Below, piece by piece: positions 57,001 to 63,889 of a stretch of 64,000 nucleotides of DNA. Every line of letters begins with the position of its first letter. Position 1 is the stretch's first letter. Under the pieces are notes generated by a model. The model was not told the DNA's origin, did no database searches, and worked only from the letters and a program-made list of their open reading frames with translations. The translations under genes and the position numbers were made by a program. Where the stretch lies: positions 55,825,740 to 55,889,739 of the forward strand of contig CM036762.1 in the NCBI GenBank assembly GCA_020796225.1, in the 5' to 3' direction. This stretch comes from Arion vulgaris (taxonomy: Eukaryota > Mollusca > Gastropoda > Stylommatophora > Arionidae).

Positions 57001-60000
57001 TACTCACGTACCTGTTATGCTGTTCTTTTCTTGCTACTCCAATCTTCAAACCCAGCTCCTGCAATATAGTAGTTGACGTGGATTGGTTTAAATGAAAATC
57101 TTCTTTGCGGCTACTGAAGTTTTTCTCCACTAGCTTTGGTTTGTTAACTTGTCTAACAGATATTGCAGTTCCTTTTTAAAATGTTGATAAAACACAAGTT
57201 TTGATGTTTGCTGCAATATTTTAGTCACACTTGAAAGTTTTAATGTTTGCTTTTTTTTATGTTGATGCAGTGACTGTGCACCAGAATCTTATCCATATCC
57301 TGCTCTCAACACAAGTCATGAATTAGGACAATCTTTGGATAGGCTGCAGAAGTAAGTCTCAACTGATTAGCCACTGAATAGAAAACAGGTTGTTGCTGAA
57401 TTAAATTTAGGTCACATTTTACCATTTGCAGATATATGTACAAATTCAGATGCAGTTTTCTTAATTATTAACATATTTTTATGAGTAATATGCCGTTTTG
57501 TAGGTAAATTAATTTTCTCTAAGATAGCTCAGAAACAATTTTTGTAGGAAATTTGTACATGTTAAATTATTGTTTACGACAGCATTAAAAAATGATAAAA
57601 ATGTGCCAGCTTACCTTCGTTTGGAATTTTCAAAACATTTAATGCATTTGTGGTGGCTACTATACAGTATATTCAATAATAATAAAAAATCTAAGAATAC
57701 AGAAATTGAATCATATTTACACTTCTTATCATCTGTGACCTTATCGCTTGTTGCCTTGGTAAACAATTTGGTACAGTTTGGTAACAGGCTTGAAAATTTG
57801 ATAAATCTGACAAAATACCATTTTATTTTAATCTTCAGCCGATAGCATACAGCCATTGAATACGCTTTTTGTCGGTAACTTAAAATCTCATACCGAAATG
57901 GAAAGGGAAACTAAATAAATAATTTGTTTTACTATGCAACAAACCTTGGCATTCACTGCCATGAGTAAAGAAATGCTTTGATGCTCCCAGCAGCTTCTAG
58001 TAGACAACCAGTTAACTAGCTGCCATTTATTTACTTACAAATAATAGACTTACAGTTTTACACAGAGATGTGAAGGGAATAGATTTGTGAGTACTGTTGT
58101 TACTGATAGACTAATATTGTGATAGTTCTATAATATATTCAAAGTATGTGTTACTGATTGACTAGTCGATAGTCAATAGTTACAATTTCACGTCGACAGG
58201 TTGCCCCATAATTACTCTCTTCTTGTGTCAGTGGGAACCCCACTCAAAATGCTCATCATTGTCTTTGGGGAAACAGAATTCTCAACACAAACCAGCAGCT
58301 TGCACACACATTAAATGCATAAAGCAGCCGCCAGAGTGTCAACACAACAGTCCATACTGATATACTAATACTAGGACATTACTGTTATAGATTCATTGAG
58401 AAGACCGACCGGAGGCATTGCAAGACAGGCACTGTTTTGGAACCTGCAGGGAAAGAGTGTGGAAGGTTCGACTGTTTCTCTATCACTTGATCATATACCA
58501 CAAGACCCTCGTGTCCTGGCTTACTCTCTCAGATCTTTCTCTCAATTCCTATTTGGTTGTAGGGCACAACACATTCATGAAACATAAACGTCAATTAAAG
58601 AACGTATTAGTTGATCCAACAAAATAGTGAATACATATATCCTGAAGAAACAAATTACCAAATTATTTTATCTTATCAATATTTAATCTTCTCAAAACAA
58701 AACATAAGAAAGGTAAACTTCGAAGATAACGACATATTAATTTATCAATTGTAAAGTTCATAACTATCAGACCGAATAAAAAAAAAAACTATTAAAATAA
58801 AACTATAGCTTTTTTTCCTCTTATATTAAAAGGAGTCCTCAAAAAAAAGGTCTCTAATGTTTATCAATTATTCATATATCTTCCCGTCTTTGCCCATCTA
58901 ATCACAATCCAAAACAAATCAAACTATAGCTTTCTTTCCTCTTATATTAAAAGAAGCCCTCAAAAAGGGTCTCAAATGTTTAACAATTATTTATATATCT
59001 CTTTTCCTCCTCATCTAATCCGACCCAAAGATGTACCTAAATAAATATATAGACAAAATACACTTAATTTACCCCGTGATACAAACTACCGTACCAGATC
59101 CCTCTAACTGTCCATCCTATCTCTGTCTGTCTCTAGTCGTTTGTGTTCCAACTGTCAATAAAAACACCTAACGGTCGAAGTTCCTCGGTCGGTCCCTATT
59201 TCTAACTGTACGTCTCACTAAATTCATTGTTTCCTTCTTTTAGTTGGGTTCCTTAACTCTTAACCATTGGCAGGTTTTTAAGGTTTTTCTATATTTTTAT
59301 GCCCTGCTCTATATTTAGCAACCATACAAGTTCTTTGCATTGAAAATAGGCATGTTATATATGGTTGGAAAGCTAATTGGATGGGCTATCAGGATATGTG
59401 GTTTTAACATAAGTGTGATGTAATTTATGATATCCGTGACCTACTTATGAAAAGTCTAAAAATAGATTATTCTACAAATGACAAATTTTTTACAGTCTCA
59501 AAGAAGAAAAAAATAAGTATGACGAATATAATGGAATCTTTTATTACAGTCTTTTAAAGTCTTCATATTTGCAAAACATATATGAATTTAAACATGTTTG
59601 GAAAATATGAAAGGCAGTAATCATGAAATTTATAATATTCAATATTTTATATTGTAAAGAAAAAAGTCAATAAATATGGCCTTCAAGAGAAAATGATGCC
59701 GAATTGGTCTAGTAAGCAGACCATACAAAACTAACACTTATAGTATCATACATAAACATTAAAGGGTATATAATTCCTAAACCTTGCAAGTAAAAGATAT
59801 TGAACAAAAATATGATTACGCAATGATATTTGATAGACAAAATAATCAGGAAAAAGTTATCGGGCATCTTGCAAACAGACTCAAAGTGACACAGGCATAG
59901 AATGTTCATCTGACCCAAGCATAGATATTTCAAGAATCACTTGTGTCTTCATCAGGACAGTAATCTGAGTTATTAGAATCCATTTTATCACATATTTGGG

Positions 60001-63000
60001 GCTTTTTGGCTGGAGCAATTTTGACCTTTCTACAAAATGGCAAGTGGGAAATGAGGTGTGCTCCAGTCAACGAGATTAGACATCTAAAAATATATAATTA
60101 ATTTTTTAATAATTTTTTATTAGATTATCATATGTTCTGCATTAGATGACATAAATTTTACCAACTTAAATGCAAAATAGATACAAAATTATGGCCACTT
60201 AAATAGGCATGTTGCATCGATCATAAATGATCGAAATCCCATTATCCCAATGGTTAAGGGTTAATGGTCCATTCTTAGGTCTTGTCTTTTTCCATGGGTT
60301 GGGTTTTACAGTTTCCTATACTCCGTCCATTTTTTCTAAACTATGTCCATTTTTTTCTAACTGTCCGGGTCCTCCTTCCATGTCGGGGTCTCTAGCTAAG
60401 TCTAATGTCCAGCCTAGTTACCACAAATTACGTCATTTTTTCTGTCTTTCAAAAGCCGTGCGTTCTAGTGCGCTTCTGTAGGATATTGTATTTTCCCTGT
60501 GACCACTGTCACAAGAGGAGTAGAGGAAGACCTAGACATACCTGGAGAGAGAGCTGGAGACTGATATTAAAAGGATAGGTAAAACATGGAAAGAATTGGA
60601 AGGAATGGCAGGATTGAGCTGCAAGAAGTTTGTTGAAGACCTGTGCTTTGTTGGGAGTTGAAAGGTGAAGAAGATCTGTTATAGATTAGTGAAGGCTTAG
60701 ATAATTGTATATTTCTCTTCTTTAAAGTTAGTGTTTTTAACTTGTGTTGTGTTGTTATGATTTTGTACATTGACAACAAGACCATTCTGTAAAGATAAAA
60801 AGAGCAATCTATTTACCATCTTTTTCTCTCTTCCCCATACCCGATTTACAACTATCAGAACTGTTGAAGATGTGTCGCTCAATCAGTCAACATACATTAA
60901 ACCGTTACCTGAGGGTAAGTATTGTTACATTTCTCTCCTTGTTGAGTAAATATTTTTGGTTCTGATTCCTTGTTAATCCTTTGAATCTCCTGCAATTTTA
61001 TGTCTTGTAAGACAACCAACAAAAAATAATTATACAGGTATTGCCCATAAAGTAGATAACTTTCAAAAGAAATGTCTTAATAAAAAATCATGCAAATATT
61101 TTGGTCAGAAAAGTTCACAAGTGAGAAACAGCAGAAGAAAACTAATTGCACATCAGTGGAAACTGTGATCAGAGGATGGAGGTGGCTTGGGCAAGTGTTT
61201 AGAATTGTTATCTAGGAGGTATCTAGACCGTCAGATATTAATCTTAGCAACGAATGGCTACCAGTGCTTGTTGATATCAACATTACCATTTGTGTCCACA
61301 TCACACTAAACAGAATCTGCACAGAACAAGTTCCTAGGTCAAGATGATGTTGGATGAATACTCATGGGATGGTGATACTGTGGTGTATACTGATACCTGG
61401 GAAAATAGTGCTTTTTATAGATGCATTGTCTGCTATTAGAGAAATGTCTGGTCAACCAACCACTAGTAATAACTGTTATAAGAGGGAGAAGATGGAGTTA
61501 TGTTGGACATACCTTGAGAAGAAATGATCAAAGGAAACCACAAAGCAAGCATTGAAGTGAGATGCAAAGGTTTCAAGAAAAAGAGGACGCCCTAGGGGGA
61601 CACTGAAATGAACTTTGCTGAGAGAGGCAAGAAATATCAGTCTCAATCCCATGGGAGAGTTTGAGCAAGTTGCCCAGGATGGAGCAGTATGGAGAAATTA
61701 CTTCCAGGCCCTATGTAACGTATAATGGTGCAAGAAGAATTATTATTATTTATTGTCTAGGCATTGAATTCTGAAAGAATCACAGAACTGAATGATGTTG
61801 AGACAACTTTGGCCGAGATGTTCCATGACTCCGAAAGTGTAATAATCCAGTGGATACCCTCACGCTGCAAGCTCAAGGGAGATGAAGATACTGACAGACT
61901 AGCTAAAGAGAGAGAAGAGATGCGTCAAAACAACAGCCTGACCAATCAGAAGCAAAAATTATCATCAGAGGACATTGTTAAGTAAAGTGGAAGAAAGAAC
62001 ACTCAAAACGCAACATGGATGATGGATATTACTCACTTTATAGACAATACCAGTCTGTCATACTTTGCCTCCAGATTGGCCACAACAAAATGAGATACCA
62101 CCTTTGCACCAAATTTAAGATAGCAGACTGTGCCACTGTTGTCTGGCAAGTATGATGACAGAGAGTATCCTACAGAACTGCCCCAGTACACCGACCTGAG
62201 AAAGAAGTGGGCCCCCTTAAACCAATGTTCGAGACAAACTATGGTGGGATGACAACCAGAAGCAAATGGTGGTATTTATCATCAAGTAGCTTGTCCCTTT
62301 GCGGAATGTCCTTTCATCACAGCCCAGCCTGAAAAACTTTGTCTCGAGCAAGTTCTTACACCTCCTCCAGTGTCATGTTCAAGGTTTCTTTGATGTCCTG
62401 CTGCCACCTTCGCCTTGGTCATTCCCTGCATTGTACTTCAGGAACCATACTCTCCATTACCACTCCCCAAACCATACTCTCCATTACCACTCCCCAAACC
62501 ATACTCTCCATTACCACTCCCCAAACCATACTCTCCATTACCACTCCCCAAACCATACTCTCCATTACCACTCCCCAAACCATACTCTCCATTACCACTC
62601 CCCAAACCATACTCTCCATTACCACTCCCCAAACCAATGTGACGTTTAACGTGGCCAAAATATTTCATCTTCTGGGATATGATGTTATTTATGAGCCAAT
62701 GCTCATCGATATGCAGTTCTTTGATTTTTCTCTACTCTGTCCAGGATGTTCTAAAAACTTTCTGTGACACCTTGTTTCGAAAATTTAACTCTTAGTGGAC
62801 CAGAGCAAAAGCAATGTTTTTACAAGCCATTTGTTTTTACAAGCCATTTGATTTTAGAATTAAAAATGGCCTTTAATGTTGCTCCTGGTAAAAAGGTGTC
62901 CAACCCAAAACTACCAACATAGTGTGGCATTTGGTCCACAAGGAGTTAAAAGAGAATTCTAAATTCCATTTTAGGTTACTGATAAGATTTTCAGTTATCA

Positions 63001-63838
63001 GTTATATGAGGACTATCATCATAGCACTCGGACATGTCCATAGGTGCTCCGATCTCCGCCTCTCCAAATCCAGCAGCGTCCAGCGACCCAACACGCCAGT
63101 TCGATGTTGATTAATCAATCTCTTTGCATATTTAGTATGTCGTTCTTTTCGGGCTGCATCAATATTGACACCCATCTCTTTCAATCCGGTCAGCCAGTGG
63201 ATTCACAGCCATGAAACTCCTCTGTTCGGAAAGACTCAATGCGTGAAGAATGTCACTTCGATCCATTGCAGCTCCCTCTGATATTGTAGCTAAGCCAGCC
63301 AATCTATCAGCTCGTTCATTACCCCTAACTCCTGCGTGCCCAGGGACAAAAATAAAGGTGATTTCTCTGATCATTGTCTGTACCAGTACCTCCACCCAGT
63401 TGCATCACACCATACCTGATTCGACTTTACGAATCATGCTCATGGAGTCACTGAGTATGAAAACACGAGAGTAATTGTGAGATGCCAACCAGTTCACCGC
63501 CTCCGTAACCCCCGAACCTCCATTGTCAAGCTATTTGTGATAAGATTTTGCAAACACAATAGCCCTACTTCTGCTGAGTTATGCATACTTTACCTGGCAT
63601 CAGTTCTGATTGGTTATAGGACTGACTATCAGAGCTGACTCACGCATAGTAAAAGAATATCAAACTTTATTTTTGTGTAGTGTCTCAACTATCTAACAAT
63701 TGTTTTATTTGTATTTTAGTATACTACATTTCTATTGAAACAATTATTTTTCTTGTTCTTGATACCACAGGACTGCCTCAGCAGGAGACAGAGGAGGAGG
63801 AAGAAGATGATTATCTATTTAAAAAGCCATTTAGTGAG
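37765..63838 (+). CDS. Unrecognised large Gln/Pro-rich protein with acidic segments, partial at 3' end
   Basis: Exons: probable first coding exon 37765-37865, then 40570-41798, 45279-47558, 49482-49663, 53054-53171, 54512-54619, 57271-57351, 60859-60914 and 63771-63838, the last splicing on beyond the window. From 40570 on, all phases match and the joined part encodes about 1374 residues. Order of regions: Gln/Ser/His/Pro-rich; a strongly acidic Asp/Glu block (near 41660-41730); a charged helical segment (LLEELRCCEDDLRYEEIVGQ); a second long Gln/Pro-rich region with an 18-bp GPLPP repeat and a 14-copy heptad repeat; a compact folded-looking segment in exon 49482-49663; then Ser/Glu-rich sequence ending in Glu repeats. 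I recognise no family. A nuclear or scaffold role would be a guess from composition only. Confidence 0.8.
38100..38830 (-). mobile_element. Core-sharing SINE with tandemly duplicated body
   Basis: 38135-38205 is a tRNA-like head on the plus strand (GATTAGCATAATGCGTAAGTG as box A, GGGTTCAATTCC as box B). The body occurs twice, 38216-38503 and 38528-38810, almost identical (TTCTACATGTGAGTAAAGGG to TGCCTTGTAGGT). The body holds the core AACCACTCTTTGTGATTTG. The minus strand label follows the SINE A orientation of the core; the head reads on the plus strand. Confidence 0.72.
38880..39540 (-). mobile_element. LINE theta fragment
   Basis: Shares with 28585-28990 the CTCCTTTTCTCATGAC and CACCATATGTTCTAATCC segments. 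It then carries T-rich decayed LINE sequence (TTGTTTTGCATCACATCGTCAGG). Confidence 0.5.
39593..39837 (-). mobile_element. SINE E with perfect 12-bp target duplication
   Basis: TTAATACAGTGA at 39581-39592 and 39838-39849 flanks the copy. On the minus strand it begins GAGCATCTGTAGCTTAAGCG (box A-like) and carries GGTTCAAACTATG (box B-like). Same family at 43111-43362 and 53897-54125. Confidence 0.85.
39913..40455 (+). mobile_element. LINE alpha RNase H fragment
   Basis: Starts at the RNase H Glu (SMRMEVEAITAALQW), then VVVSDSQS and HAGVYGNERADRLAS, and the CPACN-like end with the AACCAATAACC tail. It lies just upstream of the 40570 exon. Confidence 0.8.
40570..41798 (+). CDS. Gln/Pro-rich gene, giant exon (1229 nt)
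   Basis: Strong acceptor TTACTTAATTTCTTTCAG. Open from the first codon (ADFLPTSSQSPGNSPQSSPD) to donor GAAGA|GTAAGT, phase 2. Rich in Gln, Ser, Pro and His; it finishes with an acidic block (FEDEEMYYDEEDEEEMDD) and DSDELSEE. The competing 108-codon frame across its start is a shadow with a stop at 40952. Confidence 0.88.
41985..42215 (-). mobile_element. Core-sharing SINE
   Basis: Same body as the 38.5-kb copies (CAGTTATGCGCCTACAAGTAG, CAGTCGCCTCTTACAACATG, ACAACACGGGCG), with part of the core deleted. Confidence 0.62.
42305..42551 (+). mobile_element. SINE B, plus orientation with 9-bp target duplication
   Basis: Head GAGAGCCGACAGTAATGTAG, then TTGTTAGTGAACTAGCTTC and box B-like GGGTTCAATTCC. 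TTACCAATC at 42296-42304 and 42552-42560 flanks it. This copy best shows the tRNA-derived head. Confidence 0.85.
43111..43362 (-). mobile_element. SINE E with 8-bp target duplication
   Basis: CATGTTCC at 43103-43110 and 43363-43370 flanks the copy. The head on the minus strand is tRNA-like, with GGTTCAAATTC as box B. Confidence 0.8.
43640..43797 (+). repeat. Three tandem ~52-bp units
   Basis: The unit GTAAAAGTATTGTTATTGAA followed by TGTTCACCTAGTCACTGG and TTAAGGGGTGA is repeated three times, the second with small changes. The last unit runs into the SINE F head. Confidence 0.9.
43745..44010 (+). mobile_element. SINE F with tRNA-like head
   Basis: Box A-like AGTCACTGGTTAAGGGGTG and box B GGTTCAAATCC are 40-50 bp apart. 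The body matches 15903-16165 in reverse. The upstream 52-bp units contain the box A sequence. Confidence 0.72.
44373..44628 (+). mobile_element. LINE alpha 3' end fragment
   Basis: Reads DVLRFLRDCLLDEDTKIDVE, then SSRTGCLRGRVRGVFNQRAT, and the terminal segment with CPECN equivalent. One base is deleted in ACGGAACC relative to ACGGGAACC. Confidence 0.8.
44640..44880 (+). mobile_element. LINE C-terminal relic
   Basis: In pieces, RGRPRKKWWDGIAESCQKAK and INITQATIAAHNWIQ, the end of an RTE-like RT protein. Confidence 0.65.
45279..47558 (+). CDS. Gln/Pro-rich gene, giant exon (2280 nt)
   Basis: Acceptor TTATTGTTTTGAACAG. GA|A completes Glu, then ESALLEELRCCEDDLRYEEI, a likely helix, and GVDPEEIEEMLYH. 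About 680 residues of Gln/Pro/Ser-rich sequence follow, with repeats at 46630-46701 and 47059-47352. Donor TCAA|GTAAGT, phase 2. Confidence 0.9.
46630..46701 (+). repeat. In-frame 18-bp GPLPPx repeat
   Basis: Four imperfect 18-bp units encode GPLPPL, GPLPPH, GPLPPQ and GPPHG within the Gln/Pro-rich exon. Confidence 0.85.
47059..47352 (+). repeat. In-frame 21-bp coding minisatellite, 14 copies
   Basis: Fourteen heptads of consensus (Q/H)QIG(S/N)(T/S)P, each encoded by 21 bp. Copies differ by synonymous and replacement changes at positions 1, 5 and 6; IG is nearly invariant (two exceptions, ID and IV). The long ORFs in other frames here are products of this period. Confidence 0.93.
47748..48500 (-). 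mobile_element. LINE zeta-like 3' fragment with a nested SINE A
   Basis: Minus-strand LINE tail (region CTTGGCTATCCTTTGTATTG, CTCCAGTTCGTTTTTGGATC) interrupted at 48171-48417 by SINE A. Confidence 0.62.
48171..48417 (-). mobile_element. SINE A, full length, perfect 10-bp target duplication
   Basis: TTTCACAGAT at 48161-48170 and 48418-48427 exactly bounds this 247-bp copy, which fixes the ends of the family: head CGCCCGAGTGGTTACC on the minus strand, tail AAAGAAGAAG. Confidence 0.93.
48500..49385 (+). mobile_element. LINE eta C-terminal relic
   Basis: In shifting frames: RILRACIFPVATYGCEAW, then SWTEKG-like and KKLKYFGHIKRHERLEKTI, then RKTTEKMDSGCN-type end. Several frameshifts. Confidence 0.72.
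49482..49663 (+). CDS. Gln/Pro-rich gene, exon with compact domain-like segment
   Basis: Acceptor TTGTTTCCATTACATCAG. AA|G completes Lys, then SETFSLDHLSEDKCIITGKG, QGLTVNMVYQLRSPKDNS and LVLALWNGERFEDLKHADMK, with donor AAAG|GTAAAG, phase 1. Unlike the rest of the protein, this has mixed hydrophobic/charged composition typical of a folded domain. The frame stays open past the donor to TGA at 49708. Confidence 0.8.
49797..50055 (-). mobile_element. SINE B
   Basis: Minus-orientation copy: GGAACCCTTTTTCATACC, then GGTACCCAATTGAGGTTGG, and head complement GAGTTCACTAACAACTACG. It lies just 3' of the 49482 exon. Confidence 0.78.
50527..51132 (+). mobile_element. SINE A split by a poly(A)-tailed SINE
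   Basis: The two halves 50527-50678 and 51036-51132 sum to about 249 bp, full length. The 10-bp target duplication GACAAAAGAT (50517-50526 and 51133-51142) flanks the whole nest. Confidence 0.9.
50679..51027 (+). mobile_element. SINE D: tRNA-like head, poly(A) tail
   Basis: 349 bp inserted into SINE A with target duplication GGCCTACC (50671-50678 and 51028-51035). It begins with a tRNA-like head containing a perfect box B (GGTTCGAACC) and ends in 35 consecutive A. The intact long A-tract suggests a young insertion. Body motif CCTCTGAAGTCGGAGAA recurs at 21.3, 35.0 and 54.3 kb. Confidence 0.88.
51216..51690. other. Intronic, no assigned feature
   Basis: An ORF at 51370-51672 (VDDVRKILLPLKPDYMKLLL, then HSVSHAQKSEQRDKL) has partly protein-like composition but no recognisable domain and no matching splice phase with the gene. 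Probably LINE-derived. Confidence 0.35.
51700..52560 (+). mobile_element. RT relic
   Basis: Pieces of the RT after the catalytic site (RQVDSMKIKRTETYNYLIMN) and a TLYETVVPFVLYKSKTW equivalent near 51975. Continues as decayed tail. Confidence 0.6.
52560..52910 (+). mobile_element. LINE gamma C-terminal fragment
   Basis: QITVFRLRMGHCSLRAHL, CTCGTPKQSPKHIL, then a stop and DCPRLSLVRMEIWP and LQNKIQG: the RNase H-distal Cys module. Confidence 0.78.
53054..53171 (+). CDS. Gln/Pro-rich gene, internal exon
   Basis: Acceptor GTACATTTATTAG. G|CT completes Ala, then LAPPGQGTHSGPQQPSDKSG, YIQKAQVTQQGGQAMMS; donor TCAAG|GTAAAT, phase 2. Confidence 0.8.
53400..53895 (+). mobile_element. LINE eta relic split by SINE G
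   Basis: LIHKQYH-equivalent sequence is interrupted at 53604-53796 and resumes with SRKVKYVGHIKHYSSLE. Confidence 0.65.
53604..53796 (+). mobile_element. SINE G: tRNA-derived, A-rich tail, perfect 13-bp target duplication
   Basis: AAACAATATCATT at 53591-53603 and 53797-53809 bounds a 193-bp element. It starts GTGTTCGTAGCGCATTGGAC (box A-like) with GCGGGTTCAATTC (box B-like) and ends in A9 then CCC. Only one copy is visible in the window. Confidence 0.88.
53897..54125 (-). mobile_element. SINE E
   Basis: Third copy of the family (AGGACGTAGCCATCAACCAC, then TTGATTTTCTAGGCACC). The box B complement GGTTTGAGCC is retained. Confidence 0.75.
54235..54355 (-). repeat. SINE D-related body fragment
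   Basis: Reverse complement of the CCTCTGAAGTCGGAGAAAAT, CTGTATGG region of SINE D. Similar piece at 42640-42760. Confidence 0.5.
54512..54619 (+). CDS. Gln/Pro-rich gene, internal exon
   Basis: Acceptor TTTTTTTTCCTCAG. AG|T completes Ser, then EKDRKVAGSSAVPGGSSKF and QVEFMQSLSHKSDEEQ; donor CAGAG|GTAATG, phase 2. Confidence 0.8.
54640..55155 (+). mobile_element. LINE theta relic
   Basis: Reads MRIKWTAKMTNVEVLNEAK (cognate of IRWTDKVTNEEVL) and then GHEER-type tail. It ends with GCCGGCACGGCACCTGATGA, a 3' end also seen at 33500-33540. It starts 20 bases after the 54512 exon. Confidence 0.68.
55262..55400 (+). repeat. Repeat C
   Basis: Third copy of the unit at 12530 and 26385 (AAAGAGATCGGAGCACACAT, GGTTACTCACCGAAGTACA). 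It is preceded by a GTGGTTACCGGGCCC piece of a SINE head. Confidence 0.55.
55599..55712 (+). mobile_element. SINE A head only, 3'-truncated
   Basis: Head CGCCCGAGTAGTTACCGGGC through GGCTGAAATCGGATGCATGT, then it stops. Loss of the 3' end is unusual for target-primed insertion, so a later deletion or internal event is likely. Confidence 0.8.
55713..56335 (+). mobile_element. LINE gamma relic split by SINE A
   Basis: The end reads LYGVADNLRQTAAFIRETEI, closing ATCCCAATCTAGTGAGAACG, then AAGAAGAAG. SINE A inserted at 55818-56053. Confidence 0.7.
55818..56053 (+). mobile_element. SINE A, full length, perfect 9-bp target duplication
   Basis: AAATGGGAT at 55809-55817 and 56054-56062 flanks this 236-bp copy. 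Several single-base deletions relative to the 48-kb copy. Confidence 0.9.
56590..56870 (+). mobile_element. LINE delta relic
   Basis: FENRCLRKIMNIKWDEFRSD equivalent, then MSGQPLVTTVIRRGRWSY and EMNFAEMREI; the same family as 13810 and 61435. Confidence 0.7.
56880..57130 (-). mobile_element. LINE beta 3' fragment
   Basis: Minus-strand reading IGVARKEQHNRYVSRLINQN and LRRRSEHLWTCPECNEDI. The CPEC ending is the zinc-knuckle-like terminus of the family. Confidence 0.8.
57271..57351 (+). CDS. Gln/Pro-rich gene, internal exon
   Basis: Acceptor TTTTTTTTATGTTGATGCAG. AG|T completes Ser, then DCAPESYPYPALNTSHEL and GQSLDRLQ; donor CAGAA|GTAAGT, phase 2. Confidence 0.8.
57352..58380. other. Intronic, no assigned feature
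   Basis: 57570-57845 has a 91-codon ORF without domain or repeat match. Otherwise AT-rich; nothing I can support. Confidence 0.4.
58390..58600 (+). mobile_element. LINE C-terminal fragment
   Basis: RRPTGGIARQALFWNLQGK matches the segment ahead of GRPR in LINE zeta-like tails; frames shift afterwards. Confidence 0.6.
58796..59005 (+). repeat. Direct duplication, ~88 bp, spaced
   Basis: 58796-58885 and 58918-59005 share ACTATAGCTTT, CCTCTTATATTAAAAG, CCTCAAAAA and the TATATATCT ending. A local tandem duplication in an intron. Confidence 0.8.
59253..60264. mobile_element. ~1.0-kb TTAA element, piggyBac-like relic
   Basis: TTAACTCTTAACCATTGG at the left and CCAATGGTTAAGGGTTAA at the right are near-perfect inverted ends starting with TTAA. 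On the minus strand near 59930-59985 is ATG followed by DSNNSDYCPDEDTSDS, like the acidic N-terminus of piggyBac transposases. The rest of a transposase is absent. Confidence 0.7.
60490..60670 (+). mobile_element. LINE C-terminal fragment
   Basis: RGRPRHTWRE, then ELETDIKRIGKTWKELEGMA and FVEDLCFVGS in shifted frames: the end of an RTE/zeta-like protein. Confidence 0.7.
60859..60914 (+). CDS. Gln/Pro-rich gene, internal exon
   Basis: Acceptor TTTACAACTATCAG. AA|A completes Lys, then TVEDVSLNQSTYIKPLPE; donor GAGG|GTAAGT, phase 1. Only 18 full codons. Confidence 0.75.
61050..61240 (+). mobile_element. LINE fragment
   Basis: VRNSRRKLIAHQWKL and a frame-shifted IRGWRWLGQVFRI, cognate of the RRRWRWLGHVLR segment. 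Confidence 0.55.
61435..61745 (+). mobile_element. LINE delta relic
   Basis: EMSGQPTTSNNCYKRE-type sequence, then SYVGHTLRRNDQR and EMNFAERGKK in shifted frames. Nearly the same as 32440-32740. Confidence 0.72.
61750..62290 (+). mobile_element. LINE gamma RNase H plus Cys module
   Basis: VIIQWIPSRCKLKGDEDTDR then LAKER is the C-terminal RNase H motif (WIPGH..GNE.AD). After a stop come CLQIGHNKMRYHLCTKF and the NCPSTPT-like end. This links the Cys module to an RNase H-bearing LINE. Confidence 0.78.
62290..62770 (-). mobile_element. LINE eta C-terminus with internal minisatellite
   Basis: The minus strand reads MKYFGHVKRHIGLG and then a 9-residue repeat seven times, followed by the GRRWQQDIKETLNM-type tail. 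Confidence 0.75.
62445..62633. repeat. 27-bp minisatellite, 7 perfect copies
   Basis: CCATACTCTCCATTACCACT followed by CCCCAAA, repeated seven times without change (189 bp). The period is a multiple of three, so every frame stays open. The ORFs across it are by-products. Confidence 0.97.
63000..63560 (-). mobile_element. LINE beta RNase H fragment
   Basis: Minus-strand order: VFILSDSMSM (catalytic Asp), FIFVPGHAGVRGNERADRLA, then SLSEQRSFMAVNPLADRI, and ARKERHTKYAKRLINQHRTG with LERRRSEHLWTC. The best preserved copy of the family, opposite in strand to the host gene. Confidence 0.85.
63771..63838 (+). CDS. Gln/Pro-rich gene, last exon in the window
   Basis: Acceptor TTCTTGATACCACAG. G|GA completes Gly, then LPQQETEEEEEDDYLFKKPF and SE; donor GAG|GTAATA, phase 0. 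The gene continues to the right of the window. Confidence 0.78.
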
Positions 63839-63889
63839 GTAATATATTGTTACAGTCCTCTACACAGTTAAACTAATCTTTAACCCTTT

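Noticed and set aside
57570..57845. 91-codon ORF as an extra exon of the Gln/Pro-rich gene
   Set aside because: The flanking exons 57271-57351 and 60859-60914 already join in phase, and the ORF lacks splice sites and similar composition.
62299..62767. Several overlapping 75-142 codon repeat ORFs on both strands
   Set aside because: They arise because a perfect 27-bp minisatellite keeps every frame open; it lies in a dead LINE.
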